Positions 1 through 10,740 of a stretch of 64,000 nt of DNA are shown in pieces. The DNA comes from Ascochyta rabiei. Taxonomy: Eukaryota; Ascomycota; Dothideomycetes; Pleosporales; Didymellaceae. The notes beneath the pieces were generated by a model that searched no databases, had not been told where the DNA came from, and was given only the letters and a program-made list of their open reading frames with translations. Both the position numbers and the translations under genes were made by a program. Numbering within the stretch: position 1 is the stretch's first letter; the number at the start of each line of letters is the position of its first letter. The DNA is taken from the NCBI RefSeq assembly GCF_004011695.2, contig NC_082406.1:1550001-1614000 (forward strand), in the 5' to 3' direction.

Positions 1-1013
1 ATTCAACACCGCGCCGACTATACTGCCCTGCTGTGCCGTCATGCCCACTGTCCTGGCGTAGTTGGGCAGAGAAAACAGAAGCACGATGTACGCTAGCATG
101 CTCAAGAAGCCAAACGCCACCAACCCCAGAAACTGCGGTTTCTGGAACAGCCGGTAATCGAAGCTCAACTGGCTGCTGCCAACCTGCTTGTTCCGGTCTC
201 TGATGATCAGCGCACACGTTGTGTTGACGACGAACGCGAGGATGGCCAGGATGCGAAACGCCCACGGCAGCCCAATGTTCTTGATCATGGCCTGCGCAGC
301 GAGCGAGTAGATCAGCCCGCCCAGGCCAGAGCCCGCAGCCGCGATTCCGTTGGCGAGCGAGCGGCGCGTCGTGAACCACTGCGCGCTGATGCCCACGCTG
401 CCCACGAACAAAAACCCCATCCCGTACCCAAAGCACAGGCCCTGCGTCAGGAACAGCTGCCAGATCTCGCTTGCGAAGCTGGCCCCGATGAAAGACACGG
501 TTTCGAGCGCGACGCCGATGAGCAGCGTCGTGCGCGTTCCGAACAGCCGCGTGGTGAGCGTGGCAAGGGGGGACACGATGAGGGCTTGGCTGATGGAGAG
601 GCCGCCGATGAAGGCGTACGAGAGGTGGGACGCCCCCGGGAAGACATTGTTGGCGAGGTAGTAGGCGAGGAAGACGGCGTAGGCCGAGTTGAGGCCCCAT
701 GTATGACTGGACCAGGTCAGTCGCGCTGTGTAGATGGGGAACGAGAGAAGATGGCCCACGCGTTAATGGTAGCACACGCTGCTACGCACACCCATCCATA
801 CCCACCGTTCGGAGGAACATCTGCTTTCTTCTCTCCAACCGCCACATCGTCCTGTCCTGCACGTGCATCCTGGTCCTGAGTGACACCCTGCTCTTTCTCA
901 CCGCTTGGCCCATCCGCCACCTCTACACCTTCACAGCTCTTCTCGCTACTCTCAGCCCCGCCATCATCCCTCGCATCCACCTCAACACCATCCGAAAATC
1001 GTCGAGTCGTCAT
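1..1013 (-). CDS. MFS transporter, monocarboxylate transporter-like (3' end outside window)
   Basis: Exon 1 is 1013..760 and exon 2 runs from 706 past position 1; the 53-nt intron (759..707) starts GTGGGC and ends CCAG. Splicing restores the hallmark start of fungal MCT-type MFS proteins: an acidic hydrophilic N-terminus, then PPNGGYGWVCV...TINAHTWGLNSAYAV (TM1), followed by several further hydrophobic segments. It would be a plasma- or organelle-membrane proton-coupled transporter of monocarboxylates or related small acids, but the substrate cannot be read from sequence. About 320 residues are visible; the C-terminal transmembrane segments lie outside. The start ATG at 1013 is the first in frame and precedes a Ser/Glu/Asp-rich N-tail typical of the family. 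Family call is strong, substrate unknown. Confidence 0.85.
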
Positions 1014-1867
1014 AACAACTCTTCTATCCCCGACCTCGGATCGTCGCCCGGGAATAACCTAGCCGCAAACAAAACCCCCTCTCTCTCTCTCTCTTTCTCA
1101 CGCAAGTAAACCTCCTACGGTGTATCGATCCCTGGCAGTAATTGCTCCAATCCGCAGCGCCGTCCGTCTCTTTACATACATTCCATGCTCCCGTGAGGAA
1201 AAGACGGAGGCGAGAGTAGAGTAGAGTAGAGCAGAGTAGAGCAGAGTAGAGCAGAGTAGAGCAGAGTAGAGTAGAGTAGAGTAGAGCAGAGTAGATGGAT
1301 GAGTCCTAGAGAGTGGAGCGAGTGCCTTCCCTGGACCAGGTCCCCATGCGCTAGTGCGGGTATAAGCAACTGAAGGTTTTCCGTTTGCCGCGGACGCGGG
1401 AGTGCGGTGAGGCCGCATGCGAGGCGATTGATTGGCCGTGCAAAGGAACGGACAACACGCCTGGCTTGCTGGGGGGTTGGGCACGCGAGCGCACACGGAG
1501 TGTCTCTGGGAGCGATGGACACCGCGGCATTCTCCATCGTCGACAGAGAAACAGTTTCGAGAGCTTTGTAGGATGCAGTGCATGGCGTTACATCAATGCA
1601 GGTGTGGCGATTGCACGACACAATGTGCATTGGCCGCCATGGATTCGACTGCAGACAGTTGCGGTTCGATTACGGAAAAGTCACGAGCAAGCCAAATATG
1701 CTTGTGTGGTCTATCACTGCAAGACTTGCAAATATTCAAGATTATGAGGTGTTCATAGAGATAGGAGAGCGAGAACGACAGTGGTTCTGCGTAGACAACA
1801 TCAACGTTCCATCAATTTAAATCCAAGTGGTATCATACATCCCCTCGCAACGCCTTTGATCCCATGT
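1014..1867. other. Intergenic region with a pentanucleotide tandem repeat
   Basis: It lies upstream of the leftward MFS gene and downstream of the leftward gene ending at 1868. Apart from the repeat at 1212-1294 I see no convincing gene. Long open frames across the repeat translate to Leu/Ser/Tyr repeats and have no domain or splice support. Confidence 0.6.
1212..1294. repeat. Pentamer tandem repeat (GAGTA/GAGCA)
   Basis: About 16 head-to-tail copies of a 5-bp unit, alternating between GTAGA and GCAGA forms. A simple sequence repeat with internal unit variation. Confidence 0.9.
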
Positions 1868-3272
1868 CTACCGCACACCCGTCTCGCAGTGTGACATGAA
1901 CCTGTACATGCCCTCAACACCTTGGTACTCGAGCGGTGCGTTGTGGTTGACCTCGTCTGCCTCGCTTGTGTGCAAAGATTCGTAACCCGAAGGCGAGGAG
2001 GATGATAGCCATGGGTTGGTGACTTCCTCTTCAATGTCGAGACATTCGTCGAAGCCGTCTTCTGAATGGGTTGAGTACTCGTCGGAAGTCAACACAGACG
2101 GTGAAAGCATCTGCTCCCAATCGATAGGCTGCACGTGTTGTCGACCGGTAACTGGCTTCTCAAAGAACGAGCATTCGGACGGCGTCCTGCTCGAAGCAAA
2201 AGGGAAGAGCAGAGCAATTTCAGTGCCAATAAAGGCGTCGAAGTCTTCGTCTTGATGTACTACGCCCCGTTGTACTTCAAAGTCGCTGCAAATCGTTTCA
2301 ACTGTGTCGCGGTCGCAGCCGGGAAAGTGTATCTTGAGAGTGGAATCCTCGTACGTAATGGGCAAGTCACCGAGCTCCGACAGTCGTTGCAAATCTTTCA
2401 AGACCGCAGCGAGTTCCTTGACTGCACGAGTAAAGTCGACAGAGAGGATATCGAGGAGACCCTCGCTCTTCAGCGAGTCCTTCTCTTGCGACGCGGCGAA
2501 GCCCTTGACGGCCTTCAAAGGGGTGAGAGCGGTAACGGTAGGGTTGATGCTGAAGCTGACGTAGGAGCCAGGCGTAGCCTTGGGCACCTTGTTGAGTGTA
2601 CGGTTGACCTGGTCTTGCAGGGCAGTAACAGTCTTGAAGCGCTTCTCACCACGATGGGGATCGATGCCATCGTACTGCGCCTTCTGACCAGAGATCAAGA
2701 AAGCTCGGACGGCCTGAGAGACATTGTTGATGACCTGTGCAGGCGCCGCTGGGCCATGAGAGAAGTACCTGGCACCTCCGGCTCGACCAGAACCCCAGCC
2801 ATAGCCTCCAGCTGTACGGCCAAGTGTGCCTCCGGTGATGTTCGGTCGTAGGGTTGAGGCAAACGGTGCGCGACCAGCCTGGGCGTTGACGATGGTGCCG
2901 ATGCGTGACTTGGGGAAGGACGACTTATCGAACTTGACGCCCGAGGAGCGCGATGCAGCAGTGGTAAATCGGCGTACGGCGGCCGAAATACTGCTGTGGG
3001 TAGTGTACCAGCGCCCCTTGCTCTGCTTCAGATACGCGATGCGGTGAAGAGGGTGTGTAGGAGTGTTTCGAGCGAGGATTGGTTGGAGTTGTGCTTGTGT
3101 GGGACGTGAGCCTGCAGGTAGCTGGTTCTGTATGAGCTTCGCAGCATGTCGCCAGGCAGCCCTTTTGATCACATGTTAGCGCCTGGCCTGCAAAACGACA
3201 GCGACCTACTTACTTCAACGCTTTCGCATTCCTGACCACCAGCGTATGTAAGTGCACCGCGGCTGGTGCCAT
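1868..3272 (-). CDS. Conserved fungal mitochondrial protein, often annotated 'casein kinase II beta-2 subunit'
   Basis: Exon 1 is 3272..3214 and exon 2 is 3161..1868, giving 450 aa. The unspliced frame of exon 2 opens with GTG; the real start is the ATG at 3272, joined by a 52-nt intron (GTAAGT...GCTAAC...AAAAG). The N-terminus is basic and free of acids (KALKAAWRHAAKLIQ), as in mitochondrial presequences. A Gly-rich motif (TLRPNITGGTLGRTAGGYG, then RYFSHGPAAPAQ) and a C-terminal YRFMSHCE match, from memory, a Pezizomycotina family carried under the casein kinase II beta-2 name. I see no CK2-beta zinc finger (paired CPxxC), so that label is probably an inherited misannotation. Function unknown; mitochondrial location is inferred. 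Confidence 0.75.
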
Positions 3273-4025
3273 GATGCTTTGTATGACCAGTTCCTGGACG
3301 AGGAGAGTGATGGTGACTCGGTGTGGGGAAGGCGGTTATGAGGCGCAGGCATTCGCCACCGCGGCCTCGGCGATTGGACCCTGCGTCTTCCGCGACTGAT
3401 GACAATGACAATCTCGGCCGTTAGTTTTGCGGAATGCTGGGATTGGGCTACAACATTCGTGCGTGTATGAAAAAGACCAAAGTCCATCTGCTTGGCGAGT
3501 GAGGTTTGCAAGAAAAGAAACACTGTCAGATTTGATGTTCGTACTTTACAAGCAGAATCCCACGCCAGACGATCCCATGCCCGTCACTCAATATGTACTT
3601 GCGGGCCTAGACTTCTGGCAGCTGGAGAACAGATCCGTATGCTGCTATGCTGAGATGCACGAGAGAGAAGAAACTGGGTTTGTGTGTGATGATGAATTGA
3701 AGTGCAAGAGATGCCCCCACTCACTACCATTGCCCATCCTGGTTCCTAATTCCGAAGAAGGAAGAATTTCAAGATCCAGGACGCCGGAGGTATTCCGAGT
3801 GTGGGAATCATGCCGTGTGAACGTTGAAGGGATCCGGGATATGCGCAAAACTTCTATTGGAACGGTGACTGATCGCCTGCCATATACTAACGCCGAAACA
3901 CAAAAACTTTTTGTGGAAATGCGTAGAACGCCCTGATAAATGCCCAGACGGTATTAAGGGCAACAAATTCGAAGACCGAAATGAGATCCGTGATAACAAC
4001 GCCGCATACTGAGAAGCACTCGAAA
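3273..4025. other. Intergenic region between two leftward genes
   Basis: Promoter region of the mitochondrial protein gene and 3' flank of the La-motif gene. A 169-codon rightward open frame (3427-3936) starts at TTG and shows no domain, signal or splice logic; I do not call it a gene. Confidence 0.6.
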
Positions 4026-4735
4026 TCAGGACCCGAGTAACGCCAGAAGGTTGTCATCATTCAGCAGCTGTTGTAAGCGCTGCTGGCTGCCAGTATGGAG
4101 ACACCCGTTTCTGAGATTTGATCGCAGTTGCTCGAGAGCTGGACAATGGTCCTGTTCCTCTGATTTGACAAGAGCAATGTAGTCGCTGGCTACACGATAT
4201 CGAACCACGGTCTGTGACGATAACAGAGACCGACTAAACAGATTGATCAAACTCAAAAGACCAACGTCAGTCATGTGGTGAAAGGCATCCTCGAAAGCAA
4301 GATTTCGAAATTCTTCGTACATTTGGGAATTGAAGTTTCGAATCAGGAAATGCGACCAAAACTGGTAAAGAGCGTCCATGTCATAGCAAGTTGAACCAAA
4401 GGGGGTATTTTGACGCTACTGGAGCGCTTTCGATCGAAGGTGGAAGTCTGATTCGTGCGTGATGTCGGAAGGAATGTAGTCAACAGGGTTTTGGTGGTCC
4501 TTGACCCAGTAGAAGCGAACAGGAGGTGCGTCTGAGATTGAGACGCTCTTGGGACTTTGATGACTTTCCCACTCAGCATTCCTTGCCCCGTCAGCAAGGC
4601 GTTCAGATGTTTGGTAGACATGCAGACTTACTCATGCGAGGCAACAACACCGTTAGCCCCAGATTGGCGATTGAGCGCACCGTCCAGTTCATCTACAACA
4701 CCACTTTTACTATCGAGGGAACCGTTAGAAAACGT
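4026..4735 (-). pseudogene. C-terminal domain of the La-motif gene, cut off by in-frame TGA and TAG
   Basis: Downstream of the TGA the same frame reads TFSNGSLDSKSG... to 4632. A 50-nt intron (GTAAGT...TGCTGAC...GCAAG, 4631..4582) then joins it to 4581..4026. The second piece reads ...PPVRFYWVKDHQNPVDYIP..., then TAG at 4418-4416, then RQNTPFGSTCYDMDALYQFWSHFLIRNFN and about 110 more codons to a TGA/TAA-free end at 4026. The RFYWVKD and YDMDxLYQFWSHFLIRNFN blocks are, from memory, the conserved C-terminal domain of fungal La proteins. There are no frameshifts. The TGA could lie inside a 60-nt intron (4786-4727 region, GTTATT...CTAAC...ATAG), but nothing comparable removes the TAG. It is therefore either a decayed 3' end, a sequencing error, or a site of recoding. 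Confidence 0.7.
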
Positions 4736-7375
4736 TCATAAAGCTGAAGGGCGCAACGCTGGCAATAACTTATTTGTCTTGCGAACAATAATTGCCAAGT
4801 TTCCCAACTGCGCGTCAGAAAATGAATCGGGTTCTGCACTCACAGCCTTGGTCGATTCCTCGACGGGTCGACCATTCGATATAGCAGCGCCGTTCGCGCC
4901 GTCCGGGTTTGTACCGTTGGTCAAGTCCTCGGTTGGTACCGCGGCGGCGTCTTGAGGAGCGCTTGGAACGAAAGGGTTCTGCTGGGGATATGATACATCG
5001 TTTCCGTACCCAATGTGCATGGTCGGGTACTGAGGAGGATTGGACTGATCGAAGCCAGCAGGATTAGGGACTGGAGGGTTGTGCAGTTCCTTTGGGCCCT
5101 CGTTCTGGGCAGACTCGTCTCGGTCGGACATGCTAAGTACCCACTGCTCCCATCCCTCGCGGCGGCGGAGCCTGTCACGGCCATCCTCGCCAGTGCGATA
5201 TTGAACGTGGCTAGACTGCTGGCAGACAAGCTTGAGCAGCTCTACATCGGTGGTCAAATTCTTGACACGGTTGAAGGCAGCGATGAAGTCAAGGGATACA
5301 AAACCTTGAGAGTCCATGTGCCTGCGCAGGTACATGTCTTTCAACAAGTTGTCCACTGAGAAGTAGTATTCCCTGGGTACATTAGCAAAAGCTTCGGCAA
5401 AATAACGGACAACCTACACTTGAGTCGTGATCATCTGGAACAGAGCGAACTGGTCGACACCATATGGGTTGTAAGGGGCAGCGCTCATGGGCTGCATCAT
5501 GTTGTAGTCGTACGCATTGTAGGTGTTGAGAGGAGCCATCTGAGGAGCACCTTGGAACGGCGGGTAGCGGAAAGTCTCGGCAACAGACTGTGAGCGATGG
5601 CTGTTGCGACCGAACTTGCTCTGGGGTGCTGTGAAGAAAGAGTTGTTCCCAGGGTTGAAGGTGGTGGGCGAGCTGGGGCCCATCGAGAACGACCCACTGC
5701 TCGGCTGAGCGTGTCCATTAGTGAACTGGTGACCGTTGGTGAACCCACCACGGCCTCCTCGACCACCACCGCGCGGCCTGTCCCGCCCGCCAGCGTACGA
5801 GTTGTTGTACCGGCTCTGCTTTGAGTGGACGCCGTTCGGCCCGTCGAACGGTCGTCGCTCGTTCTCACCAGAGCCATCGGTCTGAGTGGCGGCGCCATTG
5901 GCATCCTTGATAGGGGACGCATCACCCTCCCTTCTTCGCTCGGAGCCGGCGAAGTCGCCCCTGCGACCCTTACCAGGCCTGTTGGGGTACTGACGAGGGA
6001 ATGTTCCATTCTGGTTAGGCACATCTCCCGTGGTGGAGGCACGCTTGGGTGCCTCGGGCTCAAATGGTGCAGCACCAGGCCCCTTCAGAGACTTCTCTCC
6101 GTTGACTGCTGGTACTTGCTCCTTGAGAACCGGCGATAAAGCACTTCCTGTGCGATTGGGTTTGGGAGACGCATCTCCGGCAACACCGTTGACTTCACGT
6201 TTAGGCTGCTCGCCGTTGGGTGCGGTGTCTGTTGTTGATGCATCCTTTTCAGGTTGCGCAACACCGTTCGCACCTAAGCCAGCAGGTCTGCCGCCAGATT
6301 GAGCTCCTCCACGACCCCCAGGCCTGCCACCCCTGCGTGAGCTTGTCGCACTAGGTAACGGTGTGTTGAAGACAACGGATGGTGTGTACGGGACCTTTAC
6401 CCATTCCTGTTTGCCTGAGGTGGCGCTGGGTGCGCTGTCTTTGCGCTCCTTCTCACCCTTCTCTTGAGCCTTTTTACGGTCCTCGTCCACCACTATCTCC
6501 GGTGTCGGCCAAGATTTCTGGTCTTGGTTAGGAGGAAGGGGCATGGCGCTTGACGCTGCCTTTGCATCCTTCTCGTAGGGCCTGCCCTTAGTTCCCTTCT
6601 TCTCCGCATCTCCCCTTGTATCCTTTCGCGAAGGAACCGACTTATCCTCCTCACGGCCCTTTGACTTGCTCTCAGTAGCTGCGGTTCTCCCTTCAGGGGT
6701 GCTCTTCTTGGCCCCTGCCGTTGCGAGTGGCGAAACTACAGGCTTTGCCTTGGTCTTCTGCTCATCTGCGCGCTGTTGCCAGATGTTCACCGTGGGCAGA
6801 GGTGCCTCCTTGAGAGGCTTAGCTGGCTCCGTTTCCTTCTCCTTCTCTTTCTCCTTCTCCTTCTCCTTCTCCTTCTCCTTCTCCTTCTCCTTCTCCTTCT
6901 CGCCCTTGTCGTGGTTCTTCTTGCCCTTTTTGCTCTTTTCGCTTCTCTCTGGCTTCTCTGATGTCTTCTCCACTGGCTCAACAGGCTTGTCGACCGAAGT
7001 AGAAGCCTGCGACTTGTTGTCCCATGTGGACTCAGAGGACATGTTAGGCTGGGAGGACACATCGTCGTCCTTTGTCACTGTCGAAGCTGACAGAGAATCA
7101 ATGTCAGGAGTGGGTGTTTCAATCGACTCGGCGGACTGAGCAGGGGTCGTAGGCTTCGAGGCGGATGTTCGGAGCTCGCCGTTCGTCGCGGGTCGGTCGG
7201 TCGAGGACTCAGTCTCGGCATCGTCGGCCCAATTGTTTACTTGAGTGACGGAGGTGATCGCGGCTTTAGAGGCATCGACCTTGGCCGGTGTTGCAGAGCC
7301 AGAAGCTGGCTTGCTGATGGAGACTGGGCTCGAGATGCCTTTCGCGGCTTGCGCGTATGAGAAGGTTGCTGCCAT
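4736..7375 (-). CDS. La-motif RNA-binding protein (Slf1/Sro9 type), ends at an in-frame TGA
   Basis: Exon 1 is 7375..5418; a 45-nt intron (GTAGGT...CCCAG) leads to exon 2 from 5372. The start MAATFSYAQAAKG is the usual one for this family. Residues 1-600 are low complexity: Ser/Thr/Pro-rich, a long KE run (about residues 155-180), then RGG/GGR boxes and two TNGHQF/TNGHAQ motifs. The La motif follows across the splice junction (QVEYYFSVDNLLKDMYLRRHMDSQGFVSLDFIAAFNRVKNLT, about 651-690). Sro9/Slf1-type proteins bind mRNA and polysomes in the cytoplasm and affect translation. The frame reaches TGA at 4738-4736 after 864 aa, but recognisable C-terminal coding sequence continues in the same frame to 4026 (separate entry). 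Either the C-terminus has been lost or a 60-nt intron removes this stop. Confidence 0.85.
6833..6902. repeat. Hexamer microsatellite (CTTCTC) inside the La-motif gene
   Basis: About 11 copies of a 6-bp unit; on the coding strand they encode an alternating Lys-Glu run. The copy number is a multiple of six, so length changes keep the frame. Confidence 0.85.
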
Positions 7376-9800
7376 TTTGGAAACGGTTTATTCTTCAGCA
7401 AATGTGTTTTGCAGAGAATGTGGAGGCGTTGGTGGGTGCTGAAAATCCCCAGTGGGACCGCTAGAATGCGCTGGCCAGTGCAAGAGCTGGCGCTGGTGTG
7501 TCCGGAGAGGCAAGCTGACCTCTCCGCACTTTAAGCCGGGTAATGTAACCAGGCGTTGGTTTTCGCGAGGTTCGCAGTTTCCCAGGAGATTACTCTGCAG
7601 AGTGCAATGCGGTGAAAGGTCGGATTCAAAAAGAATCGGCGCCTCGGTACTGGTGGAGTCGAACGCGAAGGCGACGGAGAACAAGAGAACCCCCGGAGCA
7701 CTTGGACGAGCTCTGAGCCGAAAGACGTTAGCAAGGATGTCGACCTAGTAGCCGGCGGCTGGGAGAGTGGAGGGCAAAAGGGAAAGTTGAATCGCCAGAA
7801 GGAGCGATTAGAAATGTATCTGCGGCGGATGCCCGGCAAATGTACGGAATTTAGACAGTTCTCGTGGGCCCACGTCACAGCAATACAGCTGAGGCGGGGT
7901 GACGGTGAGCAGCAGTGGCTTCTCCGCTGTGCTCTTGACAGGGCAGTAGGCTGGGTGAAAGGGCGCTGCGACTCCAGAAAAGCCTCAGGCGCGAGTGACA
8001 GGCGGGCGGCAAGCGGAACTGACCTGTGGGCAAAGCCTGGGCTGGCTGTTTGGCTGACGCGCACAACGAACAAGCAGCAGACACGCAAACGGCGGTACGG
8101 TGGGCTGTGTGAGCTGTGTGGGTTATCGGTGCGGAGAACGAGGGTGTCGGCGTGCAGCGTTTATGACGGGCTCCAGGCACACACACGAGTGTCCGAGTTG
8201 CAGCGATATTGGGCGTGCGAGGAACAACAACGGGCCGGCTGAGCGTCTCGAGTGTCCTAGGCGACTTTATCGAAGCAGACCGAAAGCCAGTAGACCTGAC
8301 AAAATTGAATGTCGTGTGTGCGGAAAGTACAAGCGCAGGTAATGAGGGGAGACGCAAAAAATCGTCCCGGAACTGCTGCTAGTTGCAAGACCCACGCTTT
8401 CACTAGACTTAAAATCCCAGATCCACGCCCAGCAGGCCGAGGAACGCGCTGCAAATCCCTACTACAGGTGCCCGACTCGCGCCGACACCGTGTACCTCTG
8501 CCTGCACGGTATTGTGAATTGTGAACCCTCGACGCCCACAATTGTTGGCTCGAGGCATCTCAGATGATGACCTCACTTTTCACCCCTCACTTGAGACATT
8601 GCTGCCTACTCCACGCTCTCCTCAACTGCATGTATCGTGCAGCTGGAGAGCCCAACGCGGGCATAGTGCACCCAATTTGCCAGGGCATGTAATTGGCGCT
8701 TCAGTGCAGGGCTGCTGACGGCCTTTCCTTCGAGCAAATGTCGGTGCATGCACGCGCGAGCCATCTCCGTGCCCACGGAAGAGCGGGATGTGGCCATTGG
8801 GTCTTCCGAATACTCCCGCCCGCATGGCAAAGCGTGCCTGTGTCTGACTGAGATAGGAAGCTGTTTCGGTGCAGCCGTGTGGGACTTTGACGGTGCGCTC
8901 ACGTGAGTGACGGTCCGCAGCGCTTTAGCCTTCCAAGCGCTATCATGTTTTCCGATGCTATTGATGCTAACCAGTGTACAACTCAATAACATGTTAGCTG
9001 TTGATTCTAACCGTGTTCACTCGCTTTGTTTGGCCTCTTTCCACATGGCTTGATCTGCATTCCTTTCGTAGCGTACAATTTGAAGTTACTTGCTGTTCTT
9101 CCACGTTCGTCAATTGCATGTGAACACCATCAGCGGCGTGTTGTGAAATTCCAAACGAACCCTGTTTGCTGGCGACGTCAGGGCAATCGATATAAATTGG
9201 CCACACACTGTGAAACGCAGTCAAAGTATGACATATGTTGTAGCTGATATTGAGCGCAATCTACAGATCAGGTAGCGCCTCACACCACTTTACAGGACAA
9301 CACTTTTCAATCTGACAAGCACTCTAAGCCCGTCGCAAGGCTCCTGACGCTGACATATTGAGCCTATGACCACCAGGCATGATCAGAGTGACATGTACTC
9401 CATTTCGAAGAGGACAGCTGCGCATCTCATATCACACATATGCAGCCAAGTGGTGTCATGGGTGTCGTCCATGGCCGCGTTACCACGGGCAATCATTAGG
9501 CAGCCGCGTGAGGCTCTGTCGTGTGTATGGTGCGCCCACCGGAGCTCTCACTCTTGATGTACCGGACTTTGGTATCAGCCGGTGGTTCCACAGTTCTGGC
9601 GTAGCAGTACCAGTGTCGCTCGGATTTTCGTCTAACGACTCGCGGTGGAGAGAAACAAGTCGTGTGCAGAGTGAAGGCAGTGCGCAGCGAGGTTGGTGAT
9701 TGGCTCGGGATCGACCTGGGCTTGGCGCGCTCACTTCCGCATCATCCTCCGCAGTCCACCCCACGTCACCCACCTGTCTGTACATTGCAGCCGCGACAAG
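7376..9800. other. 2.4-kb region without a recognisable gene
   Basis: The left end is the promoter of the leftward La gene and the right end the promoter of TAF10. Frames of 150-185 codons exist on both strands (for example 7531-8088 and 7875-8357, both leftward) but overlap each other, are Ser/Arg/Cys-rich, start at random and carry no domain. A perfect TCACGTGA palindrome lies at 8899-8906. I saw no tRNA-like T-arm. It may hold non-coding transcripts or long UTRs. Confidence 0.5.
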
Positions 9801-10515
9801 ATGTCCGACAGCACGTCTCAACCACCTGACACCAAGATGGAGGTTACCGAGGACCTCGATCCGTCCGTCGAGAACGAGATCAACCATGACGCGACGCAAG
9901 CAGACGCCATGAACCTCGACGGCGCAAACGATGATACACCCACTGTGAATGGAGTTCCCGAGCCCAATGCTGCGTTTGAACAACGCATACCCGCGAAGAA
10001 AGACGCCACGCTTCGTGAGTTCCTAGGCAAGATGGACGAGTATGCGCCCATCGTGAGTGGCCCCCTACACGAACAGGTGAGAGGTACACTAACACGAGTC
10101 ACAGATACCTGATGCAGTGACTAACTACTACTTGACGCGCGCCGGTCTACCTCCTCCGCCTCAGACGTCGCAGCACCTCGCCCGTCTCCTGGCCCTTGCG
10201 ACACAAAAGTTTATCGCAGATATCGCAGCCGACGCGTACCAGTTCTCGCGCATTCGAACGTCCAACACTACCAGCAACAACCCTATGGGTGGACTGGGCG
10301 GCGCGGCAGGAGCACCCGGTGCAGCAGCTCCTGCGCAAGGCGGCAAGGACAGTGGATCGAAAGCCAAAGACTACAACCTTGGCATCCAGAGACCGGGGTA
10401 CGGTGGTGGAGGCCAGGGTGGCAGCCAAGGGCGGACAGTGCTCACCATGGAAGACCTTGGTATGGCTGTTGGGGAGTACGGCGTCAACATCAAGCGCGGT
10501 GAGTTCTACCGGTAG
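9801..10515 (+). CDS. TAF10: Transcription initiation factor TFIID subunit 10
   Basis: Exon 1 is 9801..10052 and exon 2 is 10105..10515, giving 220 aa; the 52-nt intron starts GTGAGT and ends CACAG. After an acidic disordered N-terminus (about residues 1-65) comes the TAF10 histone-fold signature: [15 protein letters not shown] then [14 protein letters not shown] (85 onward), [27 protein letters not shown], a Gly/Ala-rich loop, and [24 protein letters not shown] at the end. TAF10 is shared by TFIID and SAGA and pairs through its histone fold with TAF3/TAF8 or Spt7 in the nucleus. It converges on the leftward RSM19 gene, 225 bp away. Call is firm. Confidence 0.95.
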
Positions 10516-10740
10516 TGCGCGCAATAGATCGCAGTTGGGCATGGAGTCGTGGTTTTGGAGTCCTGAAGGACATGCATTACTGGCGTTTGGTTCGGTCTCA
10601 CAGGCGCATGGGAAGTCAGAATGATAACGAGGGAGCGCAGCCCCCACACGAGAGGCTGCTCGTTTTGTACAAATAGCAGTACATCCAGATCAACATAAAT
10701 GATACCCAAACTCCCCTATGATGCACATGCAGCCGAGCCT

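Noticed and set aside
1098..1630. Two leftward frames of about 150-160 codons
   Set aside because: They run through the pentamer repeat (Leu-Leu-Tyr-Ser repeats); no domain.
1655..1685. Possible tRNA T-arm (GGTTCGATTAC)
   Set aside because: The stem flanking the loop does not pair, and no acceptor or anticodon arm is found upstream.
3160..3172. GTG at 3172 as start of the mitochondrial protein gene
   Set aside because: GTG starts are not used for nuclear genes. A good intron joins the frame to ATG 3272, while the ATG at 3174 is followed at once by TGA.
3427..3936. 169-codon rightward frame
   Set aside because: Starts at TTG, no signal or domain, and lies in a promoter region.
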